Shown here piece after piece: positions 41,267-49,279 of a stretch of DNA of 64,000 bases. The stretch's first letter is position 1, and each line of letters begins with the position of its first letter. This DNA is from Actinomycetota bacterium (GTDB taxonomy: Bacteria > Actinomycetota > Nitriliruptoria > Nitriliruptorales > JAHWKO01): NCBI GenBank assembly GCA_019347675.1, contig JAHWKW010000004.1, positions 40,123 to 104,122 on the forward strand. The letters are read 5' to 3'. Under the pieces are notes generated by a model. The model was given only the letters and a program-made list of their open reading frames with translations. It was not told the origin of the DNA and ran no database searches. The translations under genes were made by a program, and so were the position numbers.

Positions 41267-42519
41267 GCCCCGGCCCCCTGCACCCTGGCCGTGACCCCGG
41301 ACACGTCCCGGTAGACGGCGAGGATCCCGTCGACGGTGCGATCCCAGGACGCCTCCCGCGCGGCGCGCACACCAGCGGCCGCGGCGTGGGCGCGACGCGC
41401 GCGATCACCCAGGTAGGTGACCACCGCCGCGGCGTGGTCGGACGGGTCGTGGCCGTCGACCAGCGTCCCACCGTCGCCGACCACCGCCTGTAGCCCTCCC
41501 ACCCGGGCGGCGACGACCGGCGTGCCGCAGGCCTGTGCCTCCAGAGCCACCAGCCCGAAGCTCTCGCTGCGGCTGGGGACGACGACGACGTCGGCGGCGC
41601 GGTACAGGTGGGCGAGGTCGCTCTGGGGGCGGGCCGGGGCCACGGCGACGGCTGGGCCCACCCCGAGCCTGCGGGCCAGGGCGAGCAGCTCGTCGGGGCC
41701 GGTCCGGCCGTGACCGTTCCCCGAAGCCCCACCGACGACCAGCAGGCGTGCGCCGGGGACGTGATCGCGGACGCGGGCGAGCGTGCGGACCGCGACGTCG
41801 GGCGCCTTCAACGGCTGGAGCCGTCCGACGAACAGCAGCAACGGACCGTCGCCTTCCGGGGCTTCACCAGGTGCCACGGCCGGGGCGGGGTGGAACACGT
41901 CCAGGTCCACGCCAGGTGAGACCACCGCCAGGCGCGCGCCGGACGTGCCGTAGCTGCGGTGCAGCAGCCTCGCCTCGTCGCAGGCGGGGACGACGATGCG
42001 GTCGGCGTGGCCCACCACCTGCTCCTCGACGAGGAGGCGGACGCCGGGTTCGGGCGGTTCCCCGGGAGCGCGCGCGGCGTCCTTCACCCGGGCCAGCGTG
42101 TGGAACGTCTGCACCAGCGGCACCGCCCAGCGCTGCCGCAGCCGGCGGCCCACCCACCCCGACATCCAGTAGTGGCCGTGGATGACGTCGTAGCCGCCGC
42201 GGTCAACGACGGGCTCCGCCCGCTTCTCGACGCCCAACAGGAACGCGGACAGGTGGGCGTGCAGCGTCGACTTGGCGATCGGCCGGCGCGGGCCGGCCGT
42301 CACGTGATGGACGTGCAGCCCCTCGCCGAGCTCCACCACCGCGGGCAGGTTCGCGGCCGCCGCCCGGGTGAAGATGTCGACCGAGACGCCGCGGGTGGCG
42401 AGCCGGCGCGCCACCTCCAGCACGTAGACGTTCAGGCCGCCACCGTCGCCGGTCCCCGGTTGATCCAGGGGCGAGGTGTGCACGCTCAGGACGGCGAGCC
42501 GTCGGATCGCGTCGGTCAC
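41263..42519 (-). CDS. mshA: D-inositol-3-phosphate glycosyltransferase MshA (mycothiol synthesis)
   Basis: 418-residue GT4 enzyme of the GT-B fold that joins GlcNAc to inositol-3-phosphate. N-terminus VLSVHTSPLDQPGTGDGGGLNVYVLEVARRLATRG is the MshA signature, followed by DVIHGHYWMSGWVG, VVSPGVDLDVFHP, LLLFVGRLQPLKAPDVAVRTL, VPSRSESFGLVALEAQACGTPVVAARVGGL (the EX7E nucleotide-sugar site). GTG at 42519 overlaps the GNAT gene stop (GTGA); longer frames are shadows. It marks the organism as a mycothiol producer. Confidence 0.93.
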   Translation of the reverse strand: MTDAIRRLAVLSVHTSPLDQPGTGDGGGLNVYVLEVARRLATRGVSVDIFTRAAAANLPAVVELGEGLHVHHVTAGPRRPIAKSTLHAHLSAFLLGVEKRAEPVVDRGGYDVIHGHYWMSGWVGRRLRQRWAVPLVQTFHTLARVKDAARAPGEPPEPGVRLLVEEQVVGHADRIVVPACDEARLLHRSYGTSGARLAVVSPGVDLDVFHPAPAVAPGEAPEGDGPLLLFVGRLQPLKAPDVAVRTLARVRDHVPGARLLVVGGASGNGHGRTGPDELLALARRLGVGPAVAVAPARPQSDLAHLYRAADVVVVPSRSESFGLVALEAQACGTPVVAARVGGLQAVVGDGGTLVDGHDPSDHAAAVVTYLGDRARRAHAAAAGVRAAREASWDRTVDGILAVYRDVSGVTARVQGAGA

Positions 42520-43544
42520 GCCGTCGCTCGCGGCCGGGCGGTGACCTTGCACACCCGCCGGTCGGTGGCCCCGTACCGGTACTTGTACGGCTCGTCGCCG
42601 CGGAGCAGGTCGAACACCGCGAAGCCCTCCTCCGCGGCGATGCGTACCAGCTCGCCGACCAGCACCATGCCGGGCGCGAGGCCCGCCAGGTGGCGGTCGA
42701 ACGCCGAGTTGTACAGGCGCCACTCGCCGAGATCAGCGCCGCCGATCAGCGAGACGGTGAGCGCTGCGGGGCTGCCGTCGACGTCGAGGCGGTGCATCCG
42801 CAGGACGCGGTCGGGACCGAACTCCTGCACCAGGGCGAGGAAGAACGCCTGCATGCGCTCGTCGACGAAGAAGCGTCCCTTGTCACCGTCCAGCGACTGG
42901 TTCATCGCGATGAACGTGGTCATCGCTTCTTCGAGGTCGTCCGTGTCCACCGCCACCAGCTTCACGACGCCGCCTTCGCGGGCGAGCTTGCGGGCTTTGC
43001 GTCGGATCTCGTGGCGCTGCTTGGCGCTGATGCGCTGCAGGTAGGCGTCCCACCCGCCGGTGAGGTCGATCCGGGGACAGACCCCATCGACACCGGCGTC
43101 AACGACCTCCAACCCGGCGCGGGACGCGCGGTCACACAGCAGCTGCGCCCATCCGGCGTCCTCGGCGAGCCCTCCGGCGATCAGCTCGTCGAAGTCCGCT
43201 TCGTCGGCCAGCGACGCCAGCCAGGCGTCCACCACCGCGGCGCGGTGCTCCGCGCGACTTACCGGCCCGCGGTAGTCGGTGACGTGTTCGCCGCCGGCGA
43301 AGTGCGCCGTGCGGCGCCCATCGGCTGCGCGCTCGCGGACCTCGGGGACCACGCCGACGACCTGGGCTGCGTCCAGGACGAACCGCAGGCGCAGGTCACA
43401 GTCCCCCCGCAGGTGGTCGCACCACCGTCGCAGGAACCGTGCGCTGGAGAAGACGCTCGCGGCCGGGTCGACAGCGACCAGCCGCTCCCAGGCGGCGGCG
43501 AGGTCGCCTGTGGGGAAGCGGTCCTCGGTGCGGACGTCGAACAG
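42516..43544 (-). CDS. GNAT-fold (BioF2/FemAB-like) acyltransferase, probable CTG start
   Basis: 342 residues from the proposed start. The N-terminal lobe reads WERLVAVDPAASVFSSARFLRRWCDHL, the usual opening of this family. The second lobe has WDAYLQRISAKQRHEIRRKARKL and ends in EGFAVFDLLRGDEPYKYRYGATDRR, the FemAB/CelD-like signature. The first ordinary start (GTG, 43352) would delete about 64 conserved residues. The frame is closed upstream by TAG at 43577, and the only plausible initiator in between is CTG at 43544 with GGAG 6 bases ahead. The acceptor is unknown; relatives act on cell-envelope precursors. Translationally coupled to mshA. Confidence 0.75.
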   Translation of the reverse strand: MFDVRTEDRFPTGDLAAAWERLVAVDPAASVFSSARFLRRWCDHLRGDCDLRLRFVLDAAQVVGVVPEVRERAADGRRTAHFAGGEHVTDYRGPVSRAEHRAAVVDAWLASLADEADFDELIAGGLAEDAGWAQLLCDRASRAGLEVVDAGVDGVCPRIDLTGGWDAYLQRISAKQRHEIRRKARKLAREGGVVKLVAVDTDDLEEAMTTFIAMNQSLDGDKGRFFVDERMQAFFLALVQEFGPDRVLRMHRLDVDGSPAALTVSLIGGADLGEWRLYNSAFDRHLAGLAPGMVLVGELVRIAAEEGFAVFDLLRGDEPYKYRYGATDRRVCKVTARPRATA

Positions 43545-43619
43545 GACAGGCTCCGAGTGAGGGTCGAACCGAGACTACCGGCGGCACTCCTGCCACCCGT
43601 GTGGTGGCTGTCGCCGGCT

Positions 43620-44072
43620 TCAGCCCGTGGCGGCCTCTTCGTCGCCCGACTCGTCCCCGGCGACGGCGGCGACCTCGTTCTCCCGCCGGAACGAGCGGTA
43701 GATCTCGATCAGCGCCGCCCGCTGGCGCTCGTTGAGCGACGCGTCGCGGAGGATCGCCACCTCCAGGTCTGGGACGTCGCCGCGTTCCTCGAGGATCCCG
43801 GCCTTGACGTACAGGGTCTCCGACGAGATCTGCAGCGCTTTGGCGATCGCCTGCAGGATCTCCGCGGAGGGCTTGCGCAGGCCCCGCTCGATCTGGCTGA
43901 GGTAGGGGTTGGACACGCCGGCCAGGCGCGCCAGGTGCCGCATGGAGTACTGGGCGCGGCTGCGTTGCTCGCGGATGTACTCCCCGAGCTCGGTCAGGCG
44001 CGCGGAGGCGACTGCGGCGCGGGAGCGATCACCACCGGTCGATGCCGCCTGCTCATCGGGCTGGTCGGCCAC
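43620..44072 (-). CDS. XRE-family transcriptional regulator (Rv0474-like)
   Basis: 150-residue regulator: an Ala/Ser-rich start, then a helix-turn-helix (~28-85) EYIREQRSRAQYSMRHLARLAGVSNPYLSQIERGLRKPSAEIL, and a C-terminal part YRSFRRENEVAAVAGDESG with an acidic tail. A similar gene lies near mshA in mycobacteria (Rv0474, from memory). GTG at 44072 has AGGAG seven bases upstream. A short hairpin (GCCACC/GGTGGC, 43592-43608) follows its stop and may end transcription. Confidence 0.82.
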   Translation of the reverse strand: MADQPDEQAASTGGDRSRAAVASARLTELGEYIREQRSRAQYSMRHLARLAGVSNPYLSQIERGLRKPSAEILQAIAKALQISSETLYVKAGILEERGDVPDLEVAILRDASLNERQRAALIEIYRSFRRENEVAAVAGDESGDEEAATG

Positions 44073-44141
44073 CTCACCGCTCCTGGTCGTGGACGCATCC
44101 GCCCAGCAGAACGGGCCGCGAGGCTACCAGCCACCCAGACG

Positions 44142-45125
44142 TCACCATGGGCGTCGGACAGCTCCCAACCGATCCGCGAACGCGCTCACCTGGTGGGTGG
44201 ACCGCACCGACCCTGCGGGACGCCCGCCGCCGAGCACCGGCGGGGGCGTCCAGACTCCGTCGGGCACCACCTTCAACGCGGCGAGCAGCCCATGCAACGC
44301 CACCGCGGAGGCGCGGCGTGCGCCGTCCTCGGCCTTGACCGCCACCCCGTACCGCTGTCCGGACCGGTCGCGCCACGCCGCCCCGAACACGCCCTCCGCT
44401 CCCGGCTTGGCCACCACTCCCGCCGCCAGGAGAGCCGACTCCAGACGGCCGGTCCCCCCCATCAGCAGCGGGTGTGCCAACCCGGCCGCCACCACCGTCG
44501 TCCACCGTCCATCGGGATCAGCGAGCTGGCGGAACGCACGGGCCAGGCCGGCGAGCGGGACCGCCACCGCCGGTGCCCCGCACCCGTCGACGCCCACCCC
44601 GACCGGCGGGCCGACCGCCTCGCGCACGACCGCCAGGACGTGGCGTTGGACCGGTCCGTCGGGGTCCAGCAGCCGGTCGCGGGGACAGCCCGCCGCGCGC
44701 CCCGCGAGCGCGAACAGCGCGTGTTTCCCGGAGCAGTTGTGGCGGAGCGGATCGGGGACCCCAGCCGCAGCGTCGCCGTCCGCGGGTGGCGTGGTCAGGT
44801 CGGCGGGGTCGAGCCCGGCGAAAGCGAGCATGTCGCGGACCGCCGCCAGCTGCGCCGGCTCGGCGCGGTGTGACGCCCACCCGACCGCGACCAGGCGTGG
44901 CGACAGATCCTCGCCGATCAGCTCCAGTGACGCGGCAGCCTGGAAGGGTTTGACGGCCGAGCGCGGGAACGTGATCCGGTGGGGGTCGCCCAGTGACACG
45001 ACCTCGTCGCGCGGGCCGACCACGACGATGTGGCCGGCGTGGCGAGACTCGACGAGCTCGCCGCCGTGGTGCAGCCAGCGGGTGGTCTCGGCGATCGGCG
45101 CCGGACCCCGCTGCACACCCGTCAT
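44142..45125 (-). CDS. Asparaginase (thermolabile L-asparaginase family)
   Basis: 327-residue enzyme of the bacterial asparaginase family PF06089, unrelated to AnsA/AnsB. Signature stretches: FPRSAVKPFQAAASLELIGE (Ser-Lys dyad region), HNCSGKHALFALA (second Ser-x-Lys), VGVDGCGAPAVAVPLAGLARAF. The length and motif order are complete. Its ATG overlaps the TGA of the RsiG-like gene (ATGA), an odd coupling of a metabolic enzyme to an anti-sigma factor. Expected product: aspartate and ammonia in the cytoplasm. Confidence 0.88.
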   Translation of the reverse strand: MTGVQRGPAPIAETTRWLHHGGELVESRHAGHIVVVGPRDEVVSLGDPHRITFPRSAVKPFQAAASLELIGEDLSPRLVAVGWASHRAEPAQLAAVRDMLAFAGLDPADLTTPPADGDAAAGVPDPLRHNCSGKHALFALAGRAAGCPRDRLLDPDGPVQRHVLAVVREAVGPPVGVGVDGCGAPAVAVPLAGLARAFRQLADPDGRWTTVVAAGLAHPLLMGGTGRLESALLAAGVVAKPGAEGVFGAAWRDRSGQRYGVAVKAEDGARRASAVALHGLLAALKVVPDGVWTPPPVLGGGRPAGSVRSTHQVSAFADRLGAVRRPW

Positions 45126-45727
45126 CCCCGCCCGGGCAAGACCTCGCTGATGTCAGCGCGCCCATCACGGTAGCGGCGGGCCAGCTCCTCCTGAAGGGCG
45201 TCGAGCCGGTCCAGCAGCTGTCGGCGGAGCTTGGACAGCTCACTCTCCTTCTCCCCCAGCGTCTGCGCGAGCTCGGCGAGCTCATCGGGGGAGCGCTCCT
45301 CGAGCCCGGCCAACGAGCGCTCGCTCACCAGCCGTTCGACGTCGCGGCGGTGGTACTGGGCCGCCGGTGGGACCAGGAAGCGGCTGACGCGCGGGCGCAG
45401 CGGGGTGGCGGCCACATCGTCGGCGAGGATCGAGGGCAGCGCGTCCAGGATGGACCGGGGGGCGTCGTCGTCACCGTCGGCATGCTGGCGGCGCAGGGCC
45501 TCGGCCCGGATGATGTCGATCCTGCCCTGCAGCATCCGGCGGGCGAAGGACACCCCGCTCTCTTCCTCCTCGCACTCGTCGCGCATGCGGCGCAGCTCGT
45601 CGGTGCTCCGCCCCGCGAGGTCGTCCAGGTAGGCAGGGCCCAGGATCCGGTCGATGCGCCGTCGGGCGCGTCGTGGCTCGGTCGGTGATGCGTCCACGCT
45701 GGGATCCGTCCGTCGACGTCCCGTCAA
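45122..45727 (-). CDS. RsiG-like anti-sigma factor with c-di-GMP-binding helices
   Basis: 201-residue protein. An N-terminal motif (RIDRILGPAYLDDLAGRSTDELRRMRDEC) leads into a helix with ESGVSFARRMLQGRID, an exact E-x3-S-x2-R-x3-Q-x3-D motif. This is the signature by which Streptomyces RsiG binds c-di-GMP in a coiled coil and sequesters sigma WhiG. A second helix near the C-terminus has ESELSKLRRQLLDRLD, the same motif except Leu for Gln. The linker contains VPPAAQYHRR. A whiG gene is not in the window. Functional transfer is inference from the published family motif. Confidence 0.82.
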   Translation of the reverse strand: MTGRRRTDPSVDASPTEPRRARRRIDRILGPAYLDDLAGRSTDELRRMRDECEEEESGVSFARRMLQGRIDIIRAEALRRQHADGDDDAPRSILDALPSILADDVAATPLRPRVSRFLVPPAAQYHRRDVERLVSERSLAGLEERSPDELAELAQTLGEKESELSKLRRQLLDRLDALQEELARRYRDGRADISEVLPGRG

Positions 45728-45849
45728 TCGTTCGCACGCCCGAAGGCGCGGTGAAGCATCAGCCTACAGCCAGCTCGCGACCACAGTTGGCATGACGCAG
45801 CGTGACTATACGCAACGCTGGGCGGCCGCGCGCCGGTAGGGCCCCCCGG

Positions 45850-45855
45850 TACGAT
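45850..45855 (+). promoter_or_regulatory. Putative -10 element, leaderless start
   Basis: TACGAT (matching TANNAT at the key positions) ends 6 bases before the ATG at 45862, and there is no ribosome site. No -35 visible. Confidence 0.45.
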
Positions 45856-45861
45856 GCGGCC

Positions 45862-47607
45862 ATGCGTGGTGACCTCAGCGAGATCAGCCTCGCGGACCTG
45901 CTCCGCGGGCTGTCGAGCGCGAACGCCACCGGCGCACTGCACATCGAGGGCCGGACCGGCCCGGCGCGGATCTTCATCCGCGACGGCGCAGTGTACTGGG
46001 CGGCCTCCCCCGCTCCGCGGGCGCAGCTGGGCGCCCGGCTGGTTGGCGCGGGGTTCATCGCCGAGGACGAGCTCGAAGCTGTCCTCACCGAACAGCGGCG
46101 CGCGGGCCGACGGACCAAGCTCGGAGCGCTCCTCGTCGAGCGCGGCAGCGTCAGCCGTGACGTGATCCGCGTGTTCGTCCAGGAGCAGATCCTCGACGCC
46201 GTGTTCGACCTGGCGCGCTGGCATGGCGGACGCTACGAGTTCTTCCGCGGGGACGCCGCCCCAGAGGACCTCCCGGTCCAGATCCCGGTGCAGCCGCTGC
46301 TGGTGGAGTCGGCCCGGAGACTCGTGGAGTGGGAGCGGATCCTCGCGGTGATCCCGTCGCTGGACGCTGTCCCCGATTTCGTGCCCGACGCCGCGTCCAC
46401 GCAGGTGTCGCTCGAGCCCGACGACTTCACCGTGCTGGCCAACGTCGACGGCCAGCGCTCGGTCCGCGAACTGGCGCAGGACCTGGGCTACAGCGAGTTC
46501 GAGGCCGCACGGCTGGTCTACGGCTTGACGCTGCTGGGCATCATCGGGGTGCACCACGACGGCGGAACACCTGCCGTGGCTCGGGCACCGGTCGCCGAGC
46601 CGGCGCGGACGGAGACCGGTCGGCCGCAGGCAGCGGCGCCGGCGGCGGAGCCACCGGCCCAGGCGGCGGAGCCACCGGCCCAGGACAACATCGACGTGGA
46701 CGACATCGACGTGGGTGCGGCGCTGGACGAGGCGCTGACCCACCGCCTGCCGCACGAGGCGCCGGTGCAGGCACCGGACGAGGCGCCGGACGACTTCGAC
46801 GTCGGTGCGGCGCTGGAGGCCGCGATGCACGGTCTCGGGCCGGACGTCGACGACGAACCGGCCGAGGACGGCTTCGACGTCGGGGCGGCCCTCGAAGAGG
46901 CGTTGAGCATCGACCTCGACGACGCCATGCAGGAGACGGTCGAAGAGCACACGGAGCTCGACACCGGCGGTGAGGACGTGACCTCGCGCGGCGTCGAACC
47001 CGAGGTGTGGCGCGTCGTGATCGGCGAAGACGACGTCATCGCCGAGCCCGCCCCCGAGGCTCGTCACGACCGCGAACGTCCCCGCACGCCCCAACGCCGG
47101 CAGGGACCGGTCGATCGGGCGGGCCCGGTGGCCGAACCGGTTCCCCCGCCCCGCCGGGAGCCGGCCGCCAACCAACCGCCCGACGCGGACGAACAACAGG
47201 TCGCCGACGAGCTGCGGTCGCTGGTGGCCGAGCTCGGGGAAGACGTCGCCGCTGACGACGAGGTCGAAGCCGGGGAACACGAGGCTCACGCCCAGGCCAC
47301 CGGGGAAGAGCCCACGGCGGCGCCGACCCGCGCCTCCACGGACGACGATCGACAAGCGCCGGCCGAACCGGACGCGTCCGAGGAGGACCGTCCACCGTCG
47401 GAGCCACATCCCCGGCGCGCGGACATCTCCGAGCTGCTACGGGAACTCAGCCAGCTATCGGGCAGGGACGAGCGCGGCCGCGGCCCGGCGCCACCGGCCG
47501 GCTCGCCACCCGCCGACGACCGAGGCGACGAGTCGGAACACAAGCGCAAGGACGAGGACGACGAGCCGAAGCGGGGCGGTTTCCGGCGGCTGTTCGGCCC
47601 GCGCTGA
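45862..47607 (+). CDS. DUF4388 (PATAN-type) protein with acidic repeats
   Basis: 581-residue protein. Residues 1-~150 are DUF4388: GDLSEISLADLLRGLSSANATGALHIEGRTGPARIFI, AVYWAASPAP, KLGALLVERGSV, LARWHGGRYEFFRGD. A helical domain follows (~165-235: VLANVDGQRSVRELAQDLGYSEFEAARLVYGL). The remaining ~340 residues are acidic and disordered, with three copies of a motif DxDVGAALEEAL (near residues 289, 312, 336) and a conserved-looking C-terminal helix ADISELLRELSQLSG before a basic end (KRGGFRRLFGPR). Likely a cytoplasmic scaffold or signalling adaptor; partners unknown. Confidence 0.75.
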   Translation: MRGDLSEISLADLLRGLSSANATGALHIEGRTGPARIFIRDGAVYWAASPAPRAQLGARLVGAGFIAEDELEAVLTEQRRAGRRTKLGALLVERGSVSRDVIRVFVQEQILDAVFDLARWHGGRYEFFRGDAAPEDLPVQIPVQPLLVESARRLVEWERILAVIPSLDAVPDFVPDAASTQVSLEPDDFTVLANVDGQRSVRELAQDLGYSEFEAARLVYGLTLLGIIGVHHDGGTPAVARAPVAEPARTETGRPQAAAPAAEPPAQAAEPPAQDNIDVDDIDVGAALDEALTHRLPHEAPVQAPDEAPDDFDVGAALEAAMHGLGPDVDDEPAEDGFDVGAALEEALSIDLDDAMQETVEEHTELDTGGEDVTSRGVEPEVWRVVIGEDDVIAEPAPEARHDRERPRTPQRRQGPVDRAGPVAEPVPPPRREPAANQPPDADEQQVADELRSLVAELGEDVAADDEVEAGEHEAHAQATGEEPTAAPTRASTDDDRQAPAEPDASEEDRPPSEPHPRRADISELLRELSQLSGRDERGRGPAPPAGSPPADDRGDESEHKRKDEDDEPKRGGFRRLFGPR

Positions 47608-47675
47608 CGGTTCGGCGACGTCGATCTCCGGCACGGTCGTCGTTCGGCCAAACGTCACGCCTGCGCGGGGCGGCG

Positions 47676-48218
47676 TCAGGCGCCCTGGTGGCGTTCGCGC
47701 GACGCAGCGACCTCGCCGAGGGCCTCCTCGCGGCTGCCCCAGCCCTGGACGTCGACGAGCTTCTGCTCGAGGTCCTTGTAGATGGTGAAGAAGTGCTCGA
47801 TTTCGGCCACCAGGTGTCCGGGGACGTCGTCGAGCGTGTTGATGTGTCGCCAGCGTGGATCGTTGTCCGGCACGGCCACGATCTTGGCGTCAGGTCCTTT
47901 CTCGTCGACCATGTGCATCACGCCCACGACGCGACCGCTGATGAGGCAACCGGGGAAGGTCGGTTCTCCGAGGATCACCAGCGCGTCGAGCGCATCGCCG
48001 TCCTCGGCGAGGGTCTCGGGGATGAAGCCGTAGTCGCCGGGGAAGTGCACGGCGCTGAACAGCATCCGGTCGAGGCGGAAGCGACCGGTGTCCTGTTCGT
48101 ACTCGTACTTGTTCCGCGACCCCATCGGCACCTCGACGAGGACGTCGATCACGCTGGCCTCGCCGGACGCCGCGGCGTCTGGGGCGCTGCCCTGCTCTGG
48201 CGACGTGCGCTCGTCCAC
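47676..48218 (-). CDS. ppa: Inorganic pyrophosphatase (family I)
   Basis: 180 residues. VPMGSRNKYEYEQDTGRFRLDR (substrate Lys/Glu/Tyr), FPGDYGFIPETLAEDGDALDALVI with the metal-binding DGDALD signature (DxDPxD-like), KIVAVPDNDPRW, and IEHFFTIYKDLEQ are all present. A ~25-residue polar leader precedes the catalytic domain. GTG at 48218 has GGAGG five bases ahead, so it is preferred to the open frame up to 48347. Pulls biosynthetic reactions forward by removing pyrophosphate. Confidence 0.94.
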   Translation of the reverse strand: MDERTSPEQGSAPDAAASGEASVIDVLVEVPMGSRNKYEYEQDTGRFRLDRMLFSAVHFPGDYGFIPETLAEDGDALDALVILGEPTFPGCLISGRVVGVMHMVDEKGPDAKIVAVPDNDPRWRHINTLDDVPGHLVAEIEHFFTIYKDLEQKLVDVQGWGSREEALGEVAASRERHQGA

Positions 48219-48321
48219 GGTTCCTCCATCCCCGTCCCGCCGAAGCGTAACTCCCCGTCCGGTGCGAGCCGGTGGCGTGACGGCGCCCGCGGGATACGTC
48301 GGGGGGCTGGCGCAGCCGCGG

Positions 48322-49167
48322 TCAGCCGGCGCCGACCGCGAATTCACGGCCGACCAGCACCTGCCCGCCGCGGCTGAGCTCGATGCGGTAGGTGGCCGGC
48401 TCGTCCACCAGTGATCGTGGCACGATCAGGTGCAGATCGTGCTCCCCCGGCGCCAGCAGCACGGTCGACGCCGGTTCGAGTTCCTCCCCGTCGCGGTGCA
48501 CCACGAGGGTGACCGGGACGCCCTCGCTTGCTGGTAGGCGGTAGGTGAACCAGAACGCGACGTCCTCACCAACGCGGAAACGGTTCTTCGCCGGCTCGGG
48601 ACGCCCCCCCAGGTCGACACCGGAGGTGACCCGGGCATCGGTGACCTGCAGCGATCCGTTGGGAGGCGATGACCCGCCCCGGGGCAGCAGCAGGGCAGCG
48701 GCCAACGCGATCCCGACGAGGAGCAGGACAGCGATGGTCAGCCGCGACGACCGCTCGCGCCGTTCGGAGAGCTCGACCACGGCGAGTGGCTCGTCGTCGG
48801 TGTCGTCGAAGACCAGGACCCGTGGGCGGGGTGGGCTGGGAAGCGGCACGTCGAGCTCGTCGGCGACCGCGTCGGCGGTCGCGAGCGCGTCCTCGACGGC
48901 GTCGGGCTCCACGCCGAGTGCCCGGGCGGTCTCGGGGATCGTCAGTCCGGCCTCGTGGACGAGGACCTCCGCCTCGACGTCTGTGGTGACCCGCGCCCGC
49001 TGGGACACCACCTCGTGAGCGGCGGCGAACACCGTCGCAGGGTCGTCATCGGGTCGGACGTGGTCGCTGACCGCAGCGACGGCCGAGTCGATCTCATCCG
49101 GCGGGAGGAGCGCAGCGAGGTAGGCGCGCAGTGGGCGCTGTACGTCGGCGGACGGTGAGGAGGTCAT
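48322..49167 (-). CDS. Single-pass membrane protein with cytoplasmic HTH-like part and external beta domain
   Basis: I do not recognise the whole. Residues ~1-110 are cytoplasmic and Asp/Ala-rich and include HEAGLTIPETARALGVEPDAVEDAL, like a sigma region-4 helix-turn-helix. Then an acidic stretch (VFDDTDDEPLAVVELSERRERS), one transmembrane helix (~143-161, RLTIAVLLLVGIALAAALLL) and an outside beta-rich domain of ~100 residues (FWFTYRLPASEGVPVTLVVHRDGEEL...). The outer half resembles small Ig-like/DUF2914-type domains. The layout suggests transmembrane signalling. It ends about 100 bases before ppa. Confidence 0.65.
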   Translation of the reverse strand: MTSSPSADVQRPLRAYLAALLPPDEIDSAVAAVSDHVRPDDDPATVFAAAHEVVSQRARVTTDVEAEVLVHEAGLTIPETARALGVEPDAVEDALATADAVADELDVPLPSPPRPRVLVFDDTDDEPLAVVELSERRERSSRLTIAVLLLVGIALAAALLLPRGGSSPPNGSLQVTDARVTSGVDLGGRPEPAKNRFRVGEDVAFWFTYRLPASEGVPVTLVVHRDGEELEPASTVLLAPGEHDLHLIVPRSLVDEPATYRIELSRGGQVLVGREFAVGAG

Positions 49168-49206
49168 ACGCCGCCAGATGCTAGTGGGCGGCCGCGCGGA
49201 CGGTGT

Positions 49207-49279
49207 CCGACCGGGTGGATGAACGCTTTGGCTATCCGGCCCGACCGGGTGGATGACCGCTTCGGCTATCCGGCCCGAC
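49207..49279. repeat. 34-bp tandem duplication across the ygfZ stop codon
   Basis: CCGACCGGGTGGATGAACGC... at 49207-49240 is repeated at 49241-49274 with two changes (A to C, T to C), and five further bases begin a third copy. The gene end and TAG of ygfZ lie in the second copy; the first copy holds an identical, now non-coding, TAG context. It looks like a recent duplication. Confidence 0.9.
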
